DNA of 64,000 nt, taken from the NCBI RefSeq assembly GCF_900112285.1, contig NZ_FOKZ01000021.1, positions 1 to 64,000 on the forward strand, read 5' to 3'. Source of the stretch: Polaromonas sp. OV174. Lineage in GTDB: Bacteria; Pseudomonadota; Gammaproteobacteria; Burkholderiales; Burkholderiaceae_C. Made by a program: the position numbers and the translations under genes. The notes under the pieces are model-generated. The model was not told the origin of the DNA and made no database searches. It saw only the letters and a list, made by a program, of their open reading frames with translations. Shown piece after piece: positions 50,614 through 60,753 of the stretch (positions within the stretch are counted from its first letter, which is position 1; each line of letters starts with the position of its first letter).

Positions 50614-51057
50614 ATGATTAACTCCCCGCGCCCCCAAGCCGAGGCCCGTAGCGCCTACCCTGTGTTTCGCGATATCGGCACGCGCTGGTCCGACAACGAC
50701 GTCTACGGCCACGTCAACAACGTCGTCTACTACAGCTGGTTTGACACCGCCGTCAATGGCCTGTTGATAGCGCGCGGCGCGCTCGATATTCATGGCGGCA
50801 GCGTGATTGGCCTGGTGGTCGAGACCCAGTGCAACTACTTTGCACCGCTGGCCTTTCCCGAGCCGGTGGTGGCCGGCATTCGCGTGGCGCACATAGGCGC
50901 GTCCAGCGTGCGTTATGAGATAGGCCTGTTTCCCGGTGATGAGGCCTTGCCCTGTGCGGCCAAAGGCCATTTTGTTCATGTCTATGTAGACCGTGCCACG
51001 CGCCGCCCGGCGCCTTTGCCCCCCGAATTGCTGCATGTATTGGAGACTCTGAAGTGA
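50614..51057 (+). CDS. Hotdog-fold acyl-CoA thioesterase (4HBT/FcbC-like)
   Basis: 147 residues. The 4HBT motif reads [20 protein letters not shown], with the catalytic Asp in [11 protein letters not shown]. The rest follows the hotdog fold ([38 protein letters not shown]). It hydrolyses acyl-CoA thioesters of unknown chain. Its stop overlaps the start of the nitroreductase gene. Confidence 0.92.
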   Translation: MINSPRPQAEARSAYPVFRDIGTRWSDNDVYGHVNNVVYYSWFDTAVNGLLIARGALDIHGGSVIGLVVETQCNYFAPLAFPEPVVAGIRVAHIGASSVRYEIGLFPGDEALPCAAKGHFVHVYVDRATRRPAPLPPELLHVLETLK

Positions 51058-51830
51058 AACACGCCGTGCCTACTTCCAAGCCCATCGTTGCCGGAGACTT
51101 TGCCGCCGTTGACGCGCCGGACAGCGCACTGGCCCAGCCGGCCAACCCGGTGGACCACGCCATCGAAAGCCGTCAGTCCATGCGCGAATTCCTGCCCACG
51201 CCGGTGTCCCGCGCCACCATCACGCATCTGCTGGAACTCGCCAGCCGCGCACCCTCGGGCACCAATACCCAGCCCTGGAAGGTCTATGTGCTGCAGGGCG
51301 CCAGCAAGAACAGCCTGATGGACAAGGTCTGCCGGGCGCACGATGCCTTGCGCGACAACCCGGCGCTGGCCGAAGAGTACAAAGAGGAATACGCCTACTA
51401 CCCGGAGAAATGGGTCTCGCCCTATATCGACAGGCGCCGCGAAAACGGCTGGGGCTTGTATGGCCTGCTGGGCATCACCAAGGGCGACAAGGACAAGATG
51501 CACGCCCAGCACCAGCGCAACTACCGCTTCTTCGACGCACCGGTGGGCCTGATGTTCACACTGGACCGGGTGATGGGGCGCGGCTCGCTGGTGGACTACG
51601 GCATGTTTTTGCAAAACATCATGGTCGCCGCGCGCGGCCATGGCCTGCACACCTGCCCGCAGGCCGCCTGGAACGGCTTTGCCAAAATCATCCTGCCGCA
51701 TATAGGCGCAGCCGACAACGAGATGCTGGTTTGCGGCATGGCGCTGGGCTATGCCGACGAAACGGCGCGGGTCAATACCTTTCGCACGCCGCGCGTTGGC
51801 GCCGCTGAGTTCACGAGCTGGCTGGACTGA
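51054..51830 (+). CDS. Nitroreductase-family FMN oxidoreductase
   Basis: 258 residues, start overlapping the thioesterase stop by four bases. FMN-binding and family motifs: [37 protein letters not shown], and [20 protein letters not shown]. It reduces nitro compounds or quinones with NAD(P)H. A further small ORF overlaps its stop by one base. Confidence 0.92.
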   Translation: MKHAVPTSKPIVAGDFAAVDAPDSALAQPANPVDHAIESRQSMREFLPTPVSRATITHLLELASRAPSGTNTQPWKVYVLQGASKNSLMDKVCRAHDALRDNPALAEEYKEEYAYYPEKWVSPYIDRRRENGWGLYGLLGITKGDKDKMHAQHQRNYRFFDAPVGLMFTLDRVMGRGSLVDYGMFLQNIMVAARGHGLHTCPQAAWNGFAKIILPHIGAADNEMLVCGMALGYADETARVNTFRTPRVGAAEFTSWLD

Positions 51831-52015
51831 TGAGCGCTGCGCACAACCATCAGCCTCTTGAAGACTCAACTTCTTTTTTGGCCGAGCTTGATCAGGCGTT
51901 CAGGGACTGGGATGACTTGACGGCAGGCCTGCCGCACAGGGAACGGACGCAGAACCCCGAAGACCCGTCCAGCGGCGGTATGAACTCGGTCTGCGGGGCA
52001 GGGCCGGGGGCGTGA
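51830..52015 (+). CDS. Hypothetical 61-residue protein coupled to the nitroreductase
   Basis: The ATG shares a base with the nitroreductase stop (TGATG). The product is acidic and hydrophilic ([20 protein letters not shown], then RDWDDLTAG) with no signal peptide and no family that I recognise. Translational coupling is the main argument for expression. It could be a small partner protein or a chance frame. Confidence 0.4.
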   Translation: MSAAHNHQPLEDSTSFLAELDQAFRDWDDLTAGLPHRERTQNPEDPSSGGMNSVCGAGPGA

Positions 52016-52169
52016 ATTTTTCGCTGCTCCAGCTGCTGGCCGCTCACGCCGACCAGCTTGTCTGGCTGGTTGCGGGTAAAGTCAGGGATTCGTAAAAAAG
52101 CCCGGATTTATTCTTTCGGACCCGTTTTTTTAGTTTGATTTTTCGATTCATTTTCAGAAGGACTTTGTC

Positions 52170-52523
52170 ATGACCACCACCACCACTCCCTCAGGACTGC
52201 AATACGAAGACACCGTGCTGGGCACCGGTGCCATCGCCAAGGCCGGACAACATGTCAAGGTGCATTACACCGGCTGGCTTTTCAACGACGGCGTGCAGGG
52301 CGCGAAGTTCGACTCCAGCAAAGACCGTGGCCAGCCGTTCCAGTTCGCGCTGGGTGCCGGGCAGGTCATCAAGGGTTGGGACGAAGGCGTACAGGGCATG
52401 TCGGTTGGCGGTACGCGCCGTCTGGTGATCCCGGCCGAACTCGGCTATGGCGCACGCGGCGCCGGCGGTGTGATTCCTCCCAATGCCACCTTGCTGTTTG
52501 AAGTGGATTTTCTGGGCACCTGA
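52170..52523 (+). CDS. FKBP-type peptidyl-prolyl cis-trans isomerase
   Basis: 117 residues, a single FKBP domain without a signal peptide: HVKVHYTGWLFNDG, KFDSSKDRGQPFQFALGAGQ, VIKGWDEGVQGMSVGGTRRL and PAELGYGARGAGGVIPPNAT. Active-site aromatics (Tyr, Phe, Trp) are all present. It is a cytoplasmic folding catalyst, preceded by AGAAGGA. The single gene lies between the nitroreductase unit and pncB. Confidence 0.95.
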   Translation: MTTTTTPSGLQYEDTVLGTGAIAKAGQHVKVHYTGWLFNDGVQGAKFDSSKDRGQPFQFALGAGQVIKGWDEGVQGMSVGGTRRLVIPAELGYGARGAGGVIPPNATLLFEVDFLGT

Positions 52524-52608
52524 TCCAGCCTGAATCTGTCCGAGTATTGGCCAGACCCGTAATGGGTCTGCGCACCTGATTACCCACCATGGGCCACAAG
52601 CGTTCTCC

Positions 52609-53805
52609 ATGATCATCACCAGCCTGCTCGATACCGATCTGTACAAGTTCACCATGATGCAGGTGGTGTTGCACCAGTTTCCTGGCGCTGAGGTGGAGTA
52701 CAAGTTCAAGTGCCGCAATGCCGGCGCGCCCGGAATTGAAAATCTGGCGCCCTTTGTCAGCGAGATTCGCGAAGAAATCCGCGGGCTTTGCGGTTTGCGC
52801 TTTGAGGCGGAAGAGCTGGCTTACCTGAAGGCCATGCGCTTCATCAAGAGCGATTTTGTTGATTTCCTGGGTATTTTTCAGCTCAACGAAAAATACGTCA
52901 GCGTCAGTGCCTTGCCCTCGGGCGAGATTGAGGTGTCCATCAAGGGCCCGTGGCTGCACACCATCTTGTTTGAAATCCCGGTGCTGGCCATCATCAACGA
53001 GGTCTACTTTCGCAACACGCAAAAGCAGCCCAACCTGGTTGAAGGCCGCAAACGCCTGGACACCAAAATACTTGAGCTGCAAACCAAGGGCCTGGGTGAA
53101 CTCAAGATTGCCGACTACGGCACACGCCGGCGCTTTGGCAAGGCTTGGCACGAAGAAGTGCTGCGCACGCTGGTGACACGCCTGGGCACGGGCGCGTCCG
53201 GGCAGCTGGCCGGCACCAGCAATGTGTTGTTTGCCATGAAGCTGGGCTTGATCCCCCTGGGCACCATGGCGCACGAGTATTTGCAGGCTTGCCAGGCGCT
53301 GGGCCCGCGCCTGCGTGACAGCCAGGTGTTCGGTTTTGAAATGTGGGCCAAGGAATACCGCGGCGACCTCGGCATTGCGCTGTCTGATGTCTACGGCATG
53401 AGCGCCTTTTTGCGCGACTTCGACCTCTACTTCTGCAAGCTGTTCGATGGCGCCCGTCATGACAGCGGTGACCCGTTTCAGTGGGGCGAGCGCATGCTGG
53501 CGCACTACCTGGCCAATCGTGTTGACCCGAAAACCAAGACGCTGATTTTTAGCGATGGGCTGACCATGACGCGCACCATAGAGCTTTACCAGCAGTTCAG
53601 GGGCCGCTGCCAACTGGCCTTTGGCATAGGCACCAATCTGACCAACGACCTGGGCCACGAGCCGCTGCAGATCGTGATCAAAATGCTGCGCTGCAATGGC
53701 CAGCCGGTGGCGAAGCTTTCCGACACACCGTCCAAAAACATGTGCGAGGACGAAAAATATCTGGCCTATCTGCGCCAGGTATTTGATATTCCGTCAGTCG
53801 CCTGA
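52609..53805 (+). CDS. pncB: Nicotinate phosphoribosyltransferase
   Basis: 398 residues, the usual PncB length. It begins [20 protein letters not shown], a signature of the family, followed by [31 protein letters not shown] with the His that is phosphorylated during ATP-coupled turnover, [14 protein letters not shown], and the PRPP-binding [10 protein letters not shown] and [13 protein letters not shown]. It makes nicotinate mononucleotide in the NAD salvage pathway. The antiporter gene follows 65 bases later. Confidence 0.96.
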   Translation: MIITSLLDTDLYKFTMMQVVLHQFPGAEVEYKFKCRNAGAPGIENLAPFVSEIREEIRGLCGLRFEAEELAYLKAMRFIKSDFVDFLGIFQLNEKYVSVSALPSGEIEVSIKGPWLHTILFEIPVLAIINEVYFRNTQKQPNLVEGRKRLDTKILELQTKGLGELKIADYGTRRRFGKAWHEEVLRTLVTRLGTGASGQLAGTSNVLFAMKLGLIPLGTMAHEYLQACQALGPRLRDSQVFGFEMWAKEYRGDLGIALSDVYGMSAFLRDFDLYFCKLFDGARHDSGDPFQWGERMLAHYLANRVDPKTKTLIFSDGLTMTRTIELYQQFRGRCQLAFGIGTNLTNDLGHEPLQIVIKMLRCNGQPVAKLSDTPSKNMCEDEKYLAYLRQVFDIPSVA

Positions 53806-53870
53806 TGAGGCGCCTCGATAATGGCGGGCCGCGCAAGCCGCCGGTGGGTGCGCGCAATAAGGAGAGACTG

Positions 53871-55280
53871 ATGAACATTTTCCGTTGGGCTGCAACCTTG
53901 GGCCTGCTGCTCTTGCCTGGCCTGAGCTTTGCTGCTGACCTGGATGGCGGCCAGCTTTCGACGCTGTGGGGTGTCCCTTTTGCCGGGCTGCTGCTGTCGA
54001 TTGCCCTGATGCCGCTGCTTGTGCCGGCTTTCTGGCACCACCACTACGGCAAGGTGACGGCCGCCTGGTCGCTGGTTTTCCTGCTGCCCTTTGCGCTGGT
54101 TTACGGCCCGGCCCTGGCCGGTGTCAGCTTCATGCACGCGCTGCTGGCGGAATACATTCCTTTCATTCTTTTGTTGACGGCGCTGTTCACGGTGGCCGGG
54201 GGTATTCATATCCGCGGCAATCTGCACGGCAGCCCGGGCCTCAATACCGCCATCCTGGCTATAGGCGCAGTGCTTGCCAGCTTTATGGGCACCACCGGTG
54301 CCTCCATGCTGCTGATTCGTCCGCTGATTCGTGCCAACGACAACCGTGTGCACAGGGCGCATGTGGTGGTTTTCTTTATCTTTATTGTTTCCAATGCCGG
54401 TGGTTCGCTGACGCCGCTGGGTGATCCGCCGTTGTTCCTGGGCTTCCTCAAGGGCGTTGATTTTTTCTGGACCGTGCGCCATATCTTTCCTGAAACACTG
54501 TTCTTGATTGGCGCCTTGCTGGCCATTTTTTATGCGCTGGACTCGTGGTTCTATCATCGCCGGGAAGAGATCAAACCGGTGGATCCGACACCGGACACCA
54601 AGCGCATCGGCTTTGATGGCGCGGCCAACTTCTGGCTGCTGGGCGCGATCGCCGGGCTGGTGCTGCTCAGTGGCTTCTGGAGGTCGCCGCTGGCGTTCAA
54701 TATCGCCGGCACCGACGTGGGTCTGCCCGGTCTGGTGCGCGATGCCGGCCTGATCGCGATCACCTGGCTGTCCTTGAAAATCACCTCGGCCAAGGTGCAT
54801 GCCGACAACCAGTTCTCCTGGGGCCCAATGGCCGAGGTGGCGAAGTTGTTTGCGGGTATTTTCCTGACCATCATTCCGGTGATTGCCATGCTCAAGGCAG
54901 GTACCAGCGGCCCCTTTGGTGCGGTGGTGTCGGCGGTGACCCGGGCCGACGGCTCGCCTGATCCAGCCATGTACTTCTGGGCCACTGGCGTGCTCAGCTC
55001 TTTCCTCGATAACGCTCCGACTTATCTGGTGTTTTTCAATACCGCCGGTGGCGATCCCCAGGCCATGATGACCACCTTTGCCTCGACGCTGGCCGCCATT
55101 TCGGCCGGCGCCGTGTTCATGGGGGCCAACACCTACATCGGCAACGCGCCCAACCTGATGGTCAAGGCCATTGCCGAAGACCGCGACGTGAAGATGCCCA
55201 GTTTCTTTGGCTACATGCTGTGGTCGGGCGCGGTGCTGATTCCGCTGTTCATCGTCATGACCTTCATCTGGTTCAAATAA
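53871..55280 (+). CDS. NhaD-type sodium:proton antiporter (IT superfamily)
   Basis: 469 residues from MNIFRWAATLGLLLLPGLSF at 53871, behind AAGGAG. An N-terminal signal-like helix and about twelve transmembrane segments follow. Characteristic stretches are GTTGASMLLIRPLIRANDNR, SNAGGSLTPLGDPPLFLGFL, LSSFLDNAPTYLVFFN and MGANTYIGNAPNLMVKAIAE, the repeated loops of the citrate transporter/NhaD family. It exchanges Na+ for H+ at the inner membrane. It may belong to the target set of the NhaR-like regulator at 43.7 kb. Confidence 0.9.
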   Translation: MNIFRWAATLGLLLLPGLSFAADLDGGQLSTLWGVPFAGLLLSIALMPLLVPAFWHHHYGKVTAAWSLVFLLPFALVYGPALAGVSFMHALLAEYIPFILLLTALFTVAGGIHIRGNLHGSPGLNTAILAIGAVLASFMGTTGASMLLIRPLIRANDNRVHRAHVVVFFIFIVSNAGGSLTPLGDPPLFLGFLKGVDFFWTVRHIFPETLFLIGALLAIFYALDSWFYHRREEIKPVDPTPDTKRIGFDGAANFWLLGAIAGLVLLSGFWRSPLAFNIAGTDVGLPGLVRDAGLIAITWLSLKITSAKVHADNQFSWGPMAEVAKLFAGIFLTIIPVIAMLKAGTSGPFGAVVSAVTRADGSPDPAMYFWATGVLSSFLDNAPTYLVFFNTAGGDPQAMMTTFASTLAAISAGAVFMGANTYIGNAPNLMVKAIAEDRDVKMPSFFGYMLWSGAVLIPLFIVMTFIWFK

Positions 55281-55297
55281 AAAGCGAGTCTTTCATC

Positions 55298-56284
55298 ATG
55301 AGCAAGCCAAAAATTCTTGTCGCGCGCGCCATCTTCCCGGAGGTGATCGCACGCCTTGAGCAGCATTTCGAGGTCCAGGCCAACCAGCAAGACCAGACCT
55401 GGTCCAAGGCGCAATGGATGGAGTACCTCAAGGACAAGGACGGCGTGTTCACCACCGGTACCGACCGGATTGATGCCGAGGTGCTGGCGGTGGCAACCCG
55501 GCTCAAGATCTGCGCCAACATGGCGGTGGGCTACAACAACTTCGACATCGCCGCCATGACGGCGGCCGGCGTGCTGGCCACCAATGCACCCGACGTGCTG
55601 ACCGAAACCACGGCTGATTTCGGTTTTGCCCTGTTGATGGCGACCGCCCGCCGTGTCACCGAAAGTGAACACTATCTGCGCGCCGGCAAATGGACGCGCT
55701 GGAGCTACGACATGTTTGCCGGCTCCGACATTCACGGCACCACCCTGGGCATTCTGGGTATGGGCCGCATCGGCCAGGGCATTGCCAGGCGCGGCGCGCA
55801 CGGCTTTGGCATGAAGGTGATTTATCACAACCGCTCGCGCCTCGATGCCGGCCTGGAAGCCGAATGCAAGGCCAGCTACGTCAGCAAGGAAGAGCTGCTC
55901 AAGAGTGCCGATCACCTGGTGCTGGTGCTGCCTTATTCGCCGGCCTCGCACCACGCCATTGGTGCGGCCGAACTGGCGCTGATGAAGCCGACCGCCAACC
56001 TGATCAATATCGCGCGCGGCGGCATCGTCGACGATGCCGCGCTGGCCGCCGCCTTGCGCAACAAGACGATTGCGGCCGCCGGCCTGGATGTGTTCGAGGG
56101 TGAGCCCAAGCTAAATGCCGATCTGCTGACGGTGCCCAACGTGGTGTTGACGCCCCACATTGCCAGCGCCACCATGCCGACGCGCCTGGCCATGGCCAGC
56201 CTGGCGGCTGATAATTTGATTGGGTTTTTCACGGAAAACAAGCCGCTAACCCCCTTGAATCCTGCGGTTCTTGCTTCGAAATAA
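55298..56284 (+). CDS. D-isomer 2-hydroxyacid dehydrogenase (glyoxylate/hydroxypyruvate reductase)
   Basis: 328 residues starting 17 bases after the antiporter. Motifs: ANMAVGYNNFDIAAMTAAGV, the NAD loop LGILGMGRIGQGIARRGAHG, the catalytic Arg in NIARGGIVDDAALAAAL, Glu in DVFEGEPK and His in VVLTPHIASAT. It resembles GyaR/GhrB enzymes that reduce hydroxypyruvate and glyoxylate. RmuC follows closely. Confidence 0.94.
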   Translation: MSKPKILVARAIFPEVIARLEQHFEVQANQQDQTWSKAQWMEYLKDKDGVFTTGTDRIDAEVLAVATRLKICANMAVGYNNFDIAAMTAAGVLATNAPDVLTETTADFGFALLMATARRVTESEHYLRAGKWTRWSYDMFAGSDIHGTTLGILGMGRIGQGIARRGAHGFGMKVIYHNRSRLDAGLEAECKASYVSKEELLKSADHLVLVLPYSPASHHAIGAAELALMKPTANLINIARGGIVDDAALAAALRNKTIAAAGLDVFEGEPKLNADLLTVPNVVLTPHIASATMPTRLAMASLAADNLIGFFTENKPLTPLNPAVLASK

Positions 56285-56291
56285 ATAGCGA

Positions 56292-57800
56292 ATGACAGAT
56301 TTTCTTTCCTGGATTCTGGCCGCGCTGGCCGTCGTCAATCTGCTTTTGCTGCTGTGGCTGCTGTTGCGCCCGGCGCCCGAGACGGGCCAGCAGAAATTAC
56401 TGGCGGAGCTGGGCAAGCTAATGGCTGCCAACGAGCGGCTGGAGCGTGAGCTGCGCAACGAGGTGCAGGGCAGCGCCCGCGACACGCGCGGCGAATTGAG
56501 CCAGGGCCTGTCGCTATTCCAGCAAGCCTTGCTGGCGCAGTCTGGCGATGTGGCGCGTACCCAGAATGAGCAGATCGACTCCTTTCGCGTGCAGCTGGCC
56601 GCCATGCAGCAGCAGGTCGCACAGAACTTGCACACCGCCACGCAGTCGCTGGCGCAGCAGGCGCAGTCGGGCAGCGAGGCCGTGGCGGCGTCCCTGACGC
56701 AGGCTAGAGAGGCCCAGGCCAGCGGACTGATGCAGGCGCGCGAAGCCCAGGACATGGCGCTCAAGCGATTTGCCGATGGCCTGAATGAACAGCTGCGGCA
56801 ACTGGCCGAAGGCAATGAGCGCAGGCTGGGCGAGGTCCGCCAGGTGGTGGAGCAGCGGTTGGCTGCGTTGCAGGAAGGCAACGAGAAAAAGCTCGACCAG
56901 ATGCGCGCCACGGTGGACGAAAAACTGCAGACCACGCTGGAGACCCGGCTGGGTGAAAGCTTCAAGCAGGTGGCCGACCGGCTGGAGCAGGTGCACAAGG
57001 GCCTGGGCGAGATGCAGACGCTGGCGCAGGGCGTGGGCGACCTCAAGCATTTGCTGACCAATGTGAAAACGCGCGGCATTTTTGGCGAGGCGCAACTGTC
57101 TGCCTTGCTGGAGCAGGTGTTCACCGTCGACCAGTACGCGGCCCAGGTCGTGACGCGGCGCGGCGGCAAGAATCCGGTCGACTTCGCCATCAAGCTGCCG
57201 GGGCGGGCTGATTCGGGCGAGCCGCTGTGGTTGCCGATTGACGCGAAGTTCCCCAATGAAGACTACGAGCGCCTGCTCGATGCCCAGCAGCGCGCCGATG
57301 GGCCGGGCGCTGAGGTGGCGGGCAAGGCGCTGGAAATGCGCATCAGGCTTGAGGCCAAATCGATTGCCGAAAAATACATAGAGCCGCCTTACACCACCGA
57401 CTTTGCCATTTTGTTTTTGCCCACGGAGGGTCTGTACGCGGAGGTGCTGCGCCGCCCCGGCCTGATGGAGAGCCTGCAGCGCGATCACCGCATCACGCTG
57501 GCCGGCCCCACCACCTTGCTCGCCATGCTGACTTCCCTGCAGATGGGGTTTCGCACACTGGCGCTGGAAAAACGTTCCAGCGAAGTCTGGCAGGTGCTGG
57601 GCGCGGTGAAAACCGAGTTTGGCAAGTTTGGCGACGTGCTGGCCAAGGTCAAGTCGCAGACCGAAACCGTGCTCAATACGCTCAACAGCGCCGAGCAGCG
57701 CAGCCGGGTCATGGGCAAGGCCTTGCGCCAAGTCGAGGCGCTGCCCGAGGCCGAGTCGATCAAGCTGATTCCCCTGGACAAAGACCCGGACGAAAACTGA
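56292..57800 (+). CDS. rmuC: DNA recombination protein RmuC
   Basis: 502 residues. One N-terminal membrane helix (WILAALAVVNLLLLLWLLLR) precedes a long coiled coil rich in Gln, Glu and Ala (about 40-260), then the conserved RmuC nuclease-like domain: LKHLLTNVKTRGIFGEAQLS, VDFAIKLPGRADSGEPLWLP and IDAKFPNEDYERLLDAQ. It limits inversion at short inverted repeats and acts in DNA recombination. It is followed ten bases later by an MFS gene. Confidence 0.95.
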   Translation: MTDFLSWILAALAVVNLLLLLWLLLRPAPETGQQKLLAELGKLMAANERLERELRNEVQGSARDTRGELSQGLSLFQQALLAQSGDVARTQNEQIDSFRVQLAAMQQQVAQNLHTATQSLAQQAQSGSEAVAASLTQAREAQASGLMQAREAQDMALKRFADGLNEQLRQLAEGNERRLGEVRQVVEQRLAALQEGNEKKLDQMRATVDEKLQTTLETRLGESFKQVADRLEQVHKGLGEMQTLAQGVGDLKHLLTNVKTRGIFGEAQLSALLEQVFTVDQYAAQVVTRRGGKNPVDFAIKLPGRADSGEPLWLPIDAKFPNEDYERLLDAQQRADGPGAEVAGKALEMRIRLEAKSIAEKYIEPPYTTDFAILFLPTEGLYAEVLRRPGLMESLQRDHRITLAGPTTLLAMLTSLQMGFRTLALEKRSSEVWQVLGAVKTEFGKFGDVLAKVKSQTETVLNTLNSAEQRSRVMGKALRQVEALPEAESIKLIPLDKDPDEN

Positions 57801-57810
57801 TGAACCTCTC

Positions 57811-59022
57811 ATGAACCGCGAGCTGGCCCGCCTGATTCTGGCGCAGGTCTTCCTGCATGCCTGCATGGCGGGCACGCGCATGGCGGCCCCGCTGCTGGCG
57901 CTGCGCGAGGGCTACAGCGCGGTGGCCGTCGGTGTGCTGCTGGCGCTGTTTGCCCTGATGCAGGTTTTTCTGGCCTTGCCAGCAGGCCGCTATGCCGACC
58001 GTCATGGTCTGCGCCGCCCCATAGGCTACAGCGTCGTGGCCGCCGTGGCGGGGGCCGGCGTGGCGGTTGCTTTCCCGGTGTTCCCGGTGCTGTGCCTGGC
58101 GGCACTCCTCACGGGTGGGGCCACTGGCGCGGCCGTGATTGCGCTGCAGCGCCACGTCGGACGCGCTGCCGTCGGCGCCTTGCAGCTCAAGCGGGTGTTC
58201 AGCTGGCTGTCGATTGGTCCGGCAATTTCCAATTTCATAGGGCCTTTTTCCGCCGGCCTGCTGATTGACCATGCCGGTCCGACCTCGGGCAGTCTCTGGG
58301 GTTATCGGGCCGCTTTTTTACTGATGGCGCTGTTGCCGCTGGCCAGTTGGTTTTTGATCCGCCGCACCCGCGAATTGCCGCCGGTGATTGCCGCCAGCGG
58401 CGGTCCTCAGCCCAATGCCTGGGAGTTGCTGCGCGAGCCGACATTTCGCCGCTTGATGCTGGTGAACTGGTTTTTGTCCTCATGCTGGGACGTGCATACC
58501 TTCGTGGTGCCGGTGCTGGGCTTTGAACGCGGCATCAGTGCCTCGGTCATAGGCACCATCCTGGGTGCTTTTGCCGTGGCCGCGGCCCTCATACGTACCG
58601 TGATGCCCCTGGTGGCGGCGCATTTGCGCGAGTGGCGCGTGCTGGCCTTTTCCATGCTGACCACGGCGGTGCTGTTTGGCGTCTATCCGCTCATGCAATC
58701 GGCCCTGGGCATGGGCGTGTGTTCGGTGTTGCTGGGAATTTCGCTGGGCATGGTGCAGCCCATGGTCATGAGCATGTTGCACCAGATCACCCCCGAGGCG
58801 CGGCATGGCGAGGCACTGGGTTTGCGGCTGATGGCGATCAATGCTTCCAGCGTGCTCATGCCCATGATGTTCGGCTCCGCCGGTGCACTGATAGGCATTG
58901 CCGGCGTCTTCTGGACCACGGGGGCCCTGGTGGGGGTCGGCTCACGCCTGGCCTGGCTGCTCAAAGACGGACTGCCCCAGCTGGGTGGTCACGCAGCCGA
59001 GGCGAGCAAGCCTGGCGGCTAG
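57811..59022 (+). CDS. MFS transporter
   Basis: 403 residues with twelve predicted transmembrane helices. Motif A-like loops read ALPAGRYADRHGLRRPIGYS after helix 2. It resembles drug- or metabolite-export members without a clear substrate. The start follows the rmuC stop by ten bases, so they may be co-transcribed, though functions look unrelated. Confidence 0.9.
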   Translation: MNRELARLILAQVFLHACMAGTRMAAPLLALREGYSAVAVGVLLALFALMQVFLALPAGRYADRHGLRRPIGYSVVAAVAGAGVAVAFPVFPVLCLAALLTGGATGAAVIALQRHVGRAAVGALQLKRVFSWLSIGPAISNFIGPFSAGLLIDHAGPTSGSLWGYRAAFLLMALLPLASWFLIRRTRELPPVIAASGGPQPNAWELLREPTFRRLMLVNWFLSSCWDVHTFVVPVLGFERGISASVIGTILGAFAVAAALIRTVMPLVAAHLREWRVLAFSMLTTAVLFGVYPLMQSALGMGVCSVLLGISLGMVQPMVMSMLHQITPEARHGEALGLRLMAINASSVLMPMMFGSAGALIGIAGVFWTTGALVGVGSRLAWLLKDGLPQLGGHAAEASKPGG

Positions 59023-59079
59023 CGGGGGCTTAGGCCTTGTCCCCTGCGCACGCTCTGACCCTAGCCATGGCGTGCCAGA

Positions 59080-59943
59080 TTAGAGTTTGTAAAAAGCCTT
59101 GATGGCGTCCCAGGCCGCTTGTGGCTCATCGACATACTGGAAGAGCTTGAGGTCGTCGGGCGAAATGGCCCCTTCTTCGATCAGGACGTCAAAGTTGAGC
59201 AGGCGCTTCCAGTAGTCGGAGCCAAACAAGATGATGGGTACCGGCTTGGCCTTGCCGGTTTGTACCAGCGTGATGACTTCAAACAACTCGTCCAGCGTGC
59301 CGAAGCCGCCCGGAAACGCCACCAGCGCCTTGGCGCGCATCATGAAGTGCATCTTGCGCAGGGCAAAGTAGTGGAACTTGAAGTTCAGCGAAGGTGACAC
59401 ATAGGGATTGGAGCCCTGCTCGTGCGGCAGCACGATGTTCAGGCCGACGGTGAGCGCGCCCATTTCATGGGCTCCCCGATTGGCCGCCTCCATGATGCCG
59501 GGGCCGCCACCGGTGCAGATGAATATTTTCTCTGCAGCCGGCCGTGGCTTGCTGTAGCCGGCCACCAGACGTGCAAATTCCCTGGCTTTTTCGTAATAGT
59601 GGGCGTTGCGCATCTGGCGATGCGCCAGTGCCAGGGCTTTGGCATCGTCACCTTGCTCGGCCAGTTGGAGGGCGGCGCTGGCCTGCTCGGGGGCGGGAAA
59701 GCGGGCGCTGCCAAACACCACCACAGTGTTTTCAATGCCTTGTTCGTGTTGGTCAAGCTCGGGCTTGAGCATTTCCAGCTGGAAGCGGATACCGCGGGTT
59801 TCCCGTCTGAGCAGGAACTCCGGGTCGGCGAAGGCCAGGCGATTGGCATCGGCCCGCAGTGGCGTGGCGTCGCTGGAAAGGGATTGCAGTTCTGCCCAGG
59901 CGTGGGCCAGGCGGCTTTCTGAGAGGTCTTGTGTTTGGTCCAT
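59080..59943 (-). CDS. LOG-family (TIGR00730) nucleotide phosphoribohydrolase
   Basis: 287 residues. An N-terminal extension of about 90 residues precedes the Rossmann-like LOG domain: VVVFGSARFPAPEQAS, ICTGGGPGIMEAANRGAHEM and LVAFPGGFGTLDELFEVITL. The last carries the PGGxGTxxE motif of cytokinin riboside 5'-monophosphate phosphoribohydrolases. It probably cleaves purine nucleoside monophosphates to base and ribose phosphate. It is a single gene beside efp. Confidence 0.92.
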   Translation of the reverse strand: MDQTQDLSESRLAHAWAELQSLSSDATPLRADANRLAFADPEFLLRRETRGIRFQLEMLKPELDQHEQGIENTVVVFGSARFPAPEQASAALQLAEQGDDAKALALAHRQMRNAHYYEKAREFARLVAGYSKPRPAAEKIFICTGGGPGIMEAANRGAHEMGALTVGLNIVLPHEQGSNPYVSPSLNFKFHYFALRKMHFMMRAKALVAFPGGFGTLDELFEVITLVQTGKAKPVPIILFGSDYWKRLLNFDVLIEEGAISPDDLKLFQYVDEPQAAWDAIKAFYKL

Positions 59944-60006
59944 AAGCCATTGTCAACGATAAAAATGACGATTTATGCACCTGCGGCTCAGTGCGCCTGC
60001 CAATGC

Positions 60007-60033
60007 AAAAAGGCTCCGTGAGGAGCCTTTTTT
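60007..60033 (-). terminator. Intrinsic terminator of efp
   Basis: AAAAAGGCTCC pairs with GGAGCCTTTTT around GTGA, with U-rich ends on both strands. It lies about 36 bases after the efp stop. Confidence 0.88.
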
Positions 60034-60068
60034 GGGACTGAATCCGGCTGCACAGAGGCAGCACTGAT

Positions 60069-60623
60069 TTAGACGCGCTTGCGGTACTCGCCGGTGCGGG
60101 TGTCGATTTCGACGACATCGCCCTGAGCCACAAAAATTGGCACGCCGATTTCAAAACCGGTAGCCAGTTTGGCGGGCTTGAGAACCTTGCCGGAGGTGTC
60201 GCCCTTGACGGCGGGTTCGGTCCAGGTGATCTCGCGCTGCACGCTGGTGGGCAGTTCAACCGAGATGGCTTTGCCGTCATAAAACACGACTTCGAGTTCC
60301 ATGCCGTCTTGCAGGTAGTTCAGCGAGTCGCCCATGTTTTCGGCTTCGACTTCGTACTGGTGGTACTCGGAGTCCATGCAGATGTACATAGGGTCGGCGA
60401 AGTAGGAGTAGGTGCAGTCCTTCTTGTCCAGAATGACCTGATCCATTTTGTCGTCGGCCTTGAACACCACTTCGGTGTTGAAGTTGGCGATCAGGCTTTT
60501 GAGCTTCATGCGCACGGTGGCGGAATTACGCCCACCACGGCTGTATTCGGTCTTGAGCACGACCATCGGATCCTTGCCGTGCATGATGACGTTACCAGCG
60601 CGTATTTCTTGAGCGATTTTCAT
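60069..60623 (-). CDS. efp: Elongation factor P
   Basis: 184 residues from [20 protein letters not shown] at 60623. Three-domain EF-P with a C-terminal [20 protein letters not shown]. The tip of the loop reads [10 protein letters not shown], with Arg at position 32, the residue that EarP glycosylates with rhamnose. It has no Lys34 as used by the EpmABC system. Rhamnosylated EF-P rescues ribosomes stalled at polyproline. The modifying enzyme EarP is encoded just upstream on the same strand. Confidence 0.97.
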   Translation of the reverse strand: MKIAQEIRAGNVIMHGKDPMVVLKTEYSRGGRNSATVRMKLKSLIANFNTEVVFKADDKMDQVILDKKDCTYSYFADPMYICMDSEYHQYEVEAENMGDSLNYLQDGMELEVVFYDGKAISVELPTSVQREITWTEPAVKGDTSGKVLKPAKLATGFEIGVPIFVAQGDVVEIDTRTGEYRKRV

Positions 60624-60753
60624 AGCAGTTCTACTGAAGGAGTTGGCCGCCAAACCTTGGTACGGGCGGTGCCCGGCATACAGGTCTGTGCGGTGGGTTG
60701 GGTTGCCAATTTTGCGGTTTGCCCCGTCAGGCCTATCCGCAGAGCCACTGATT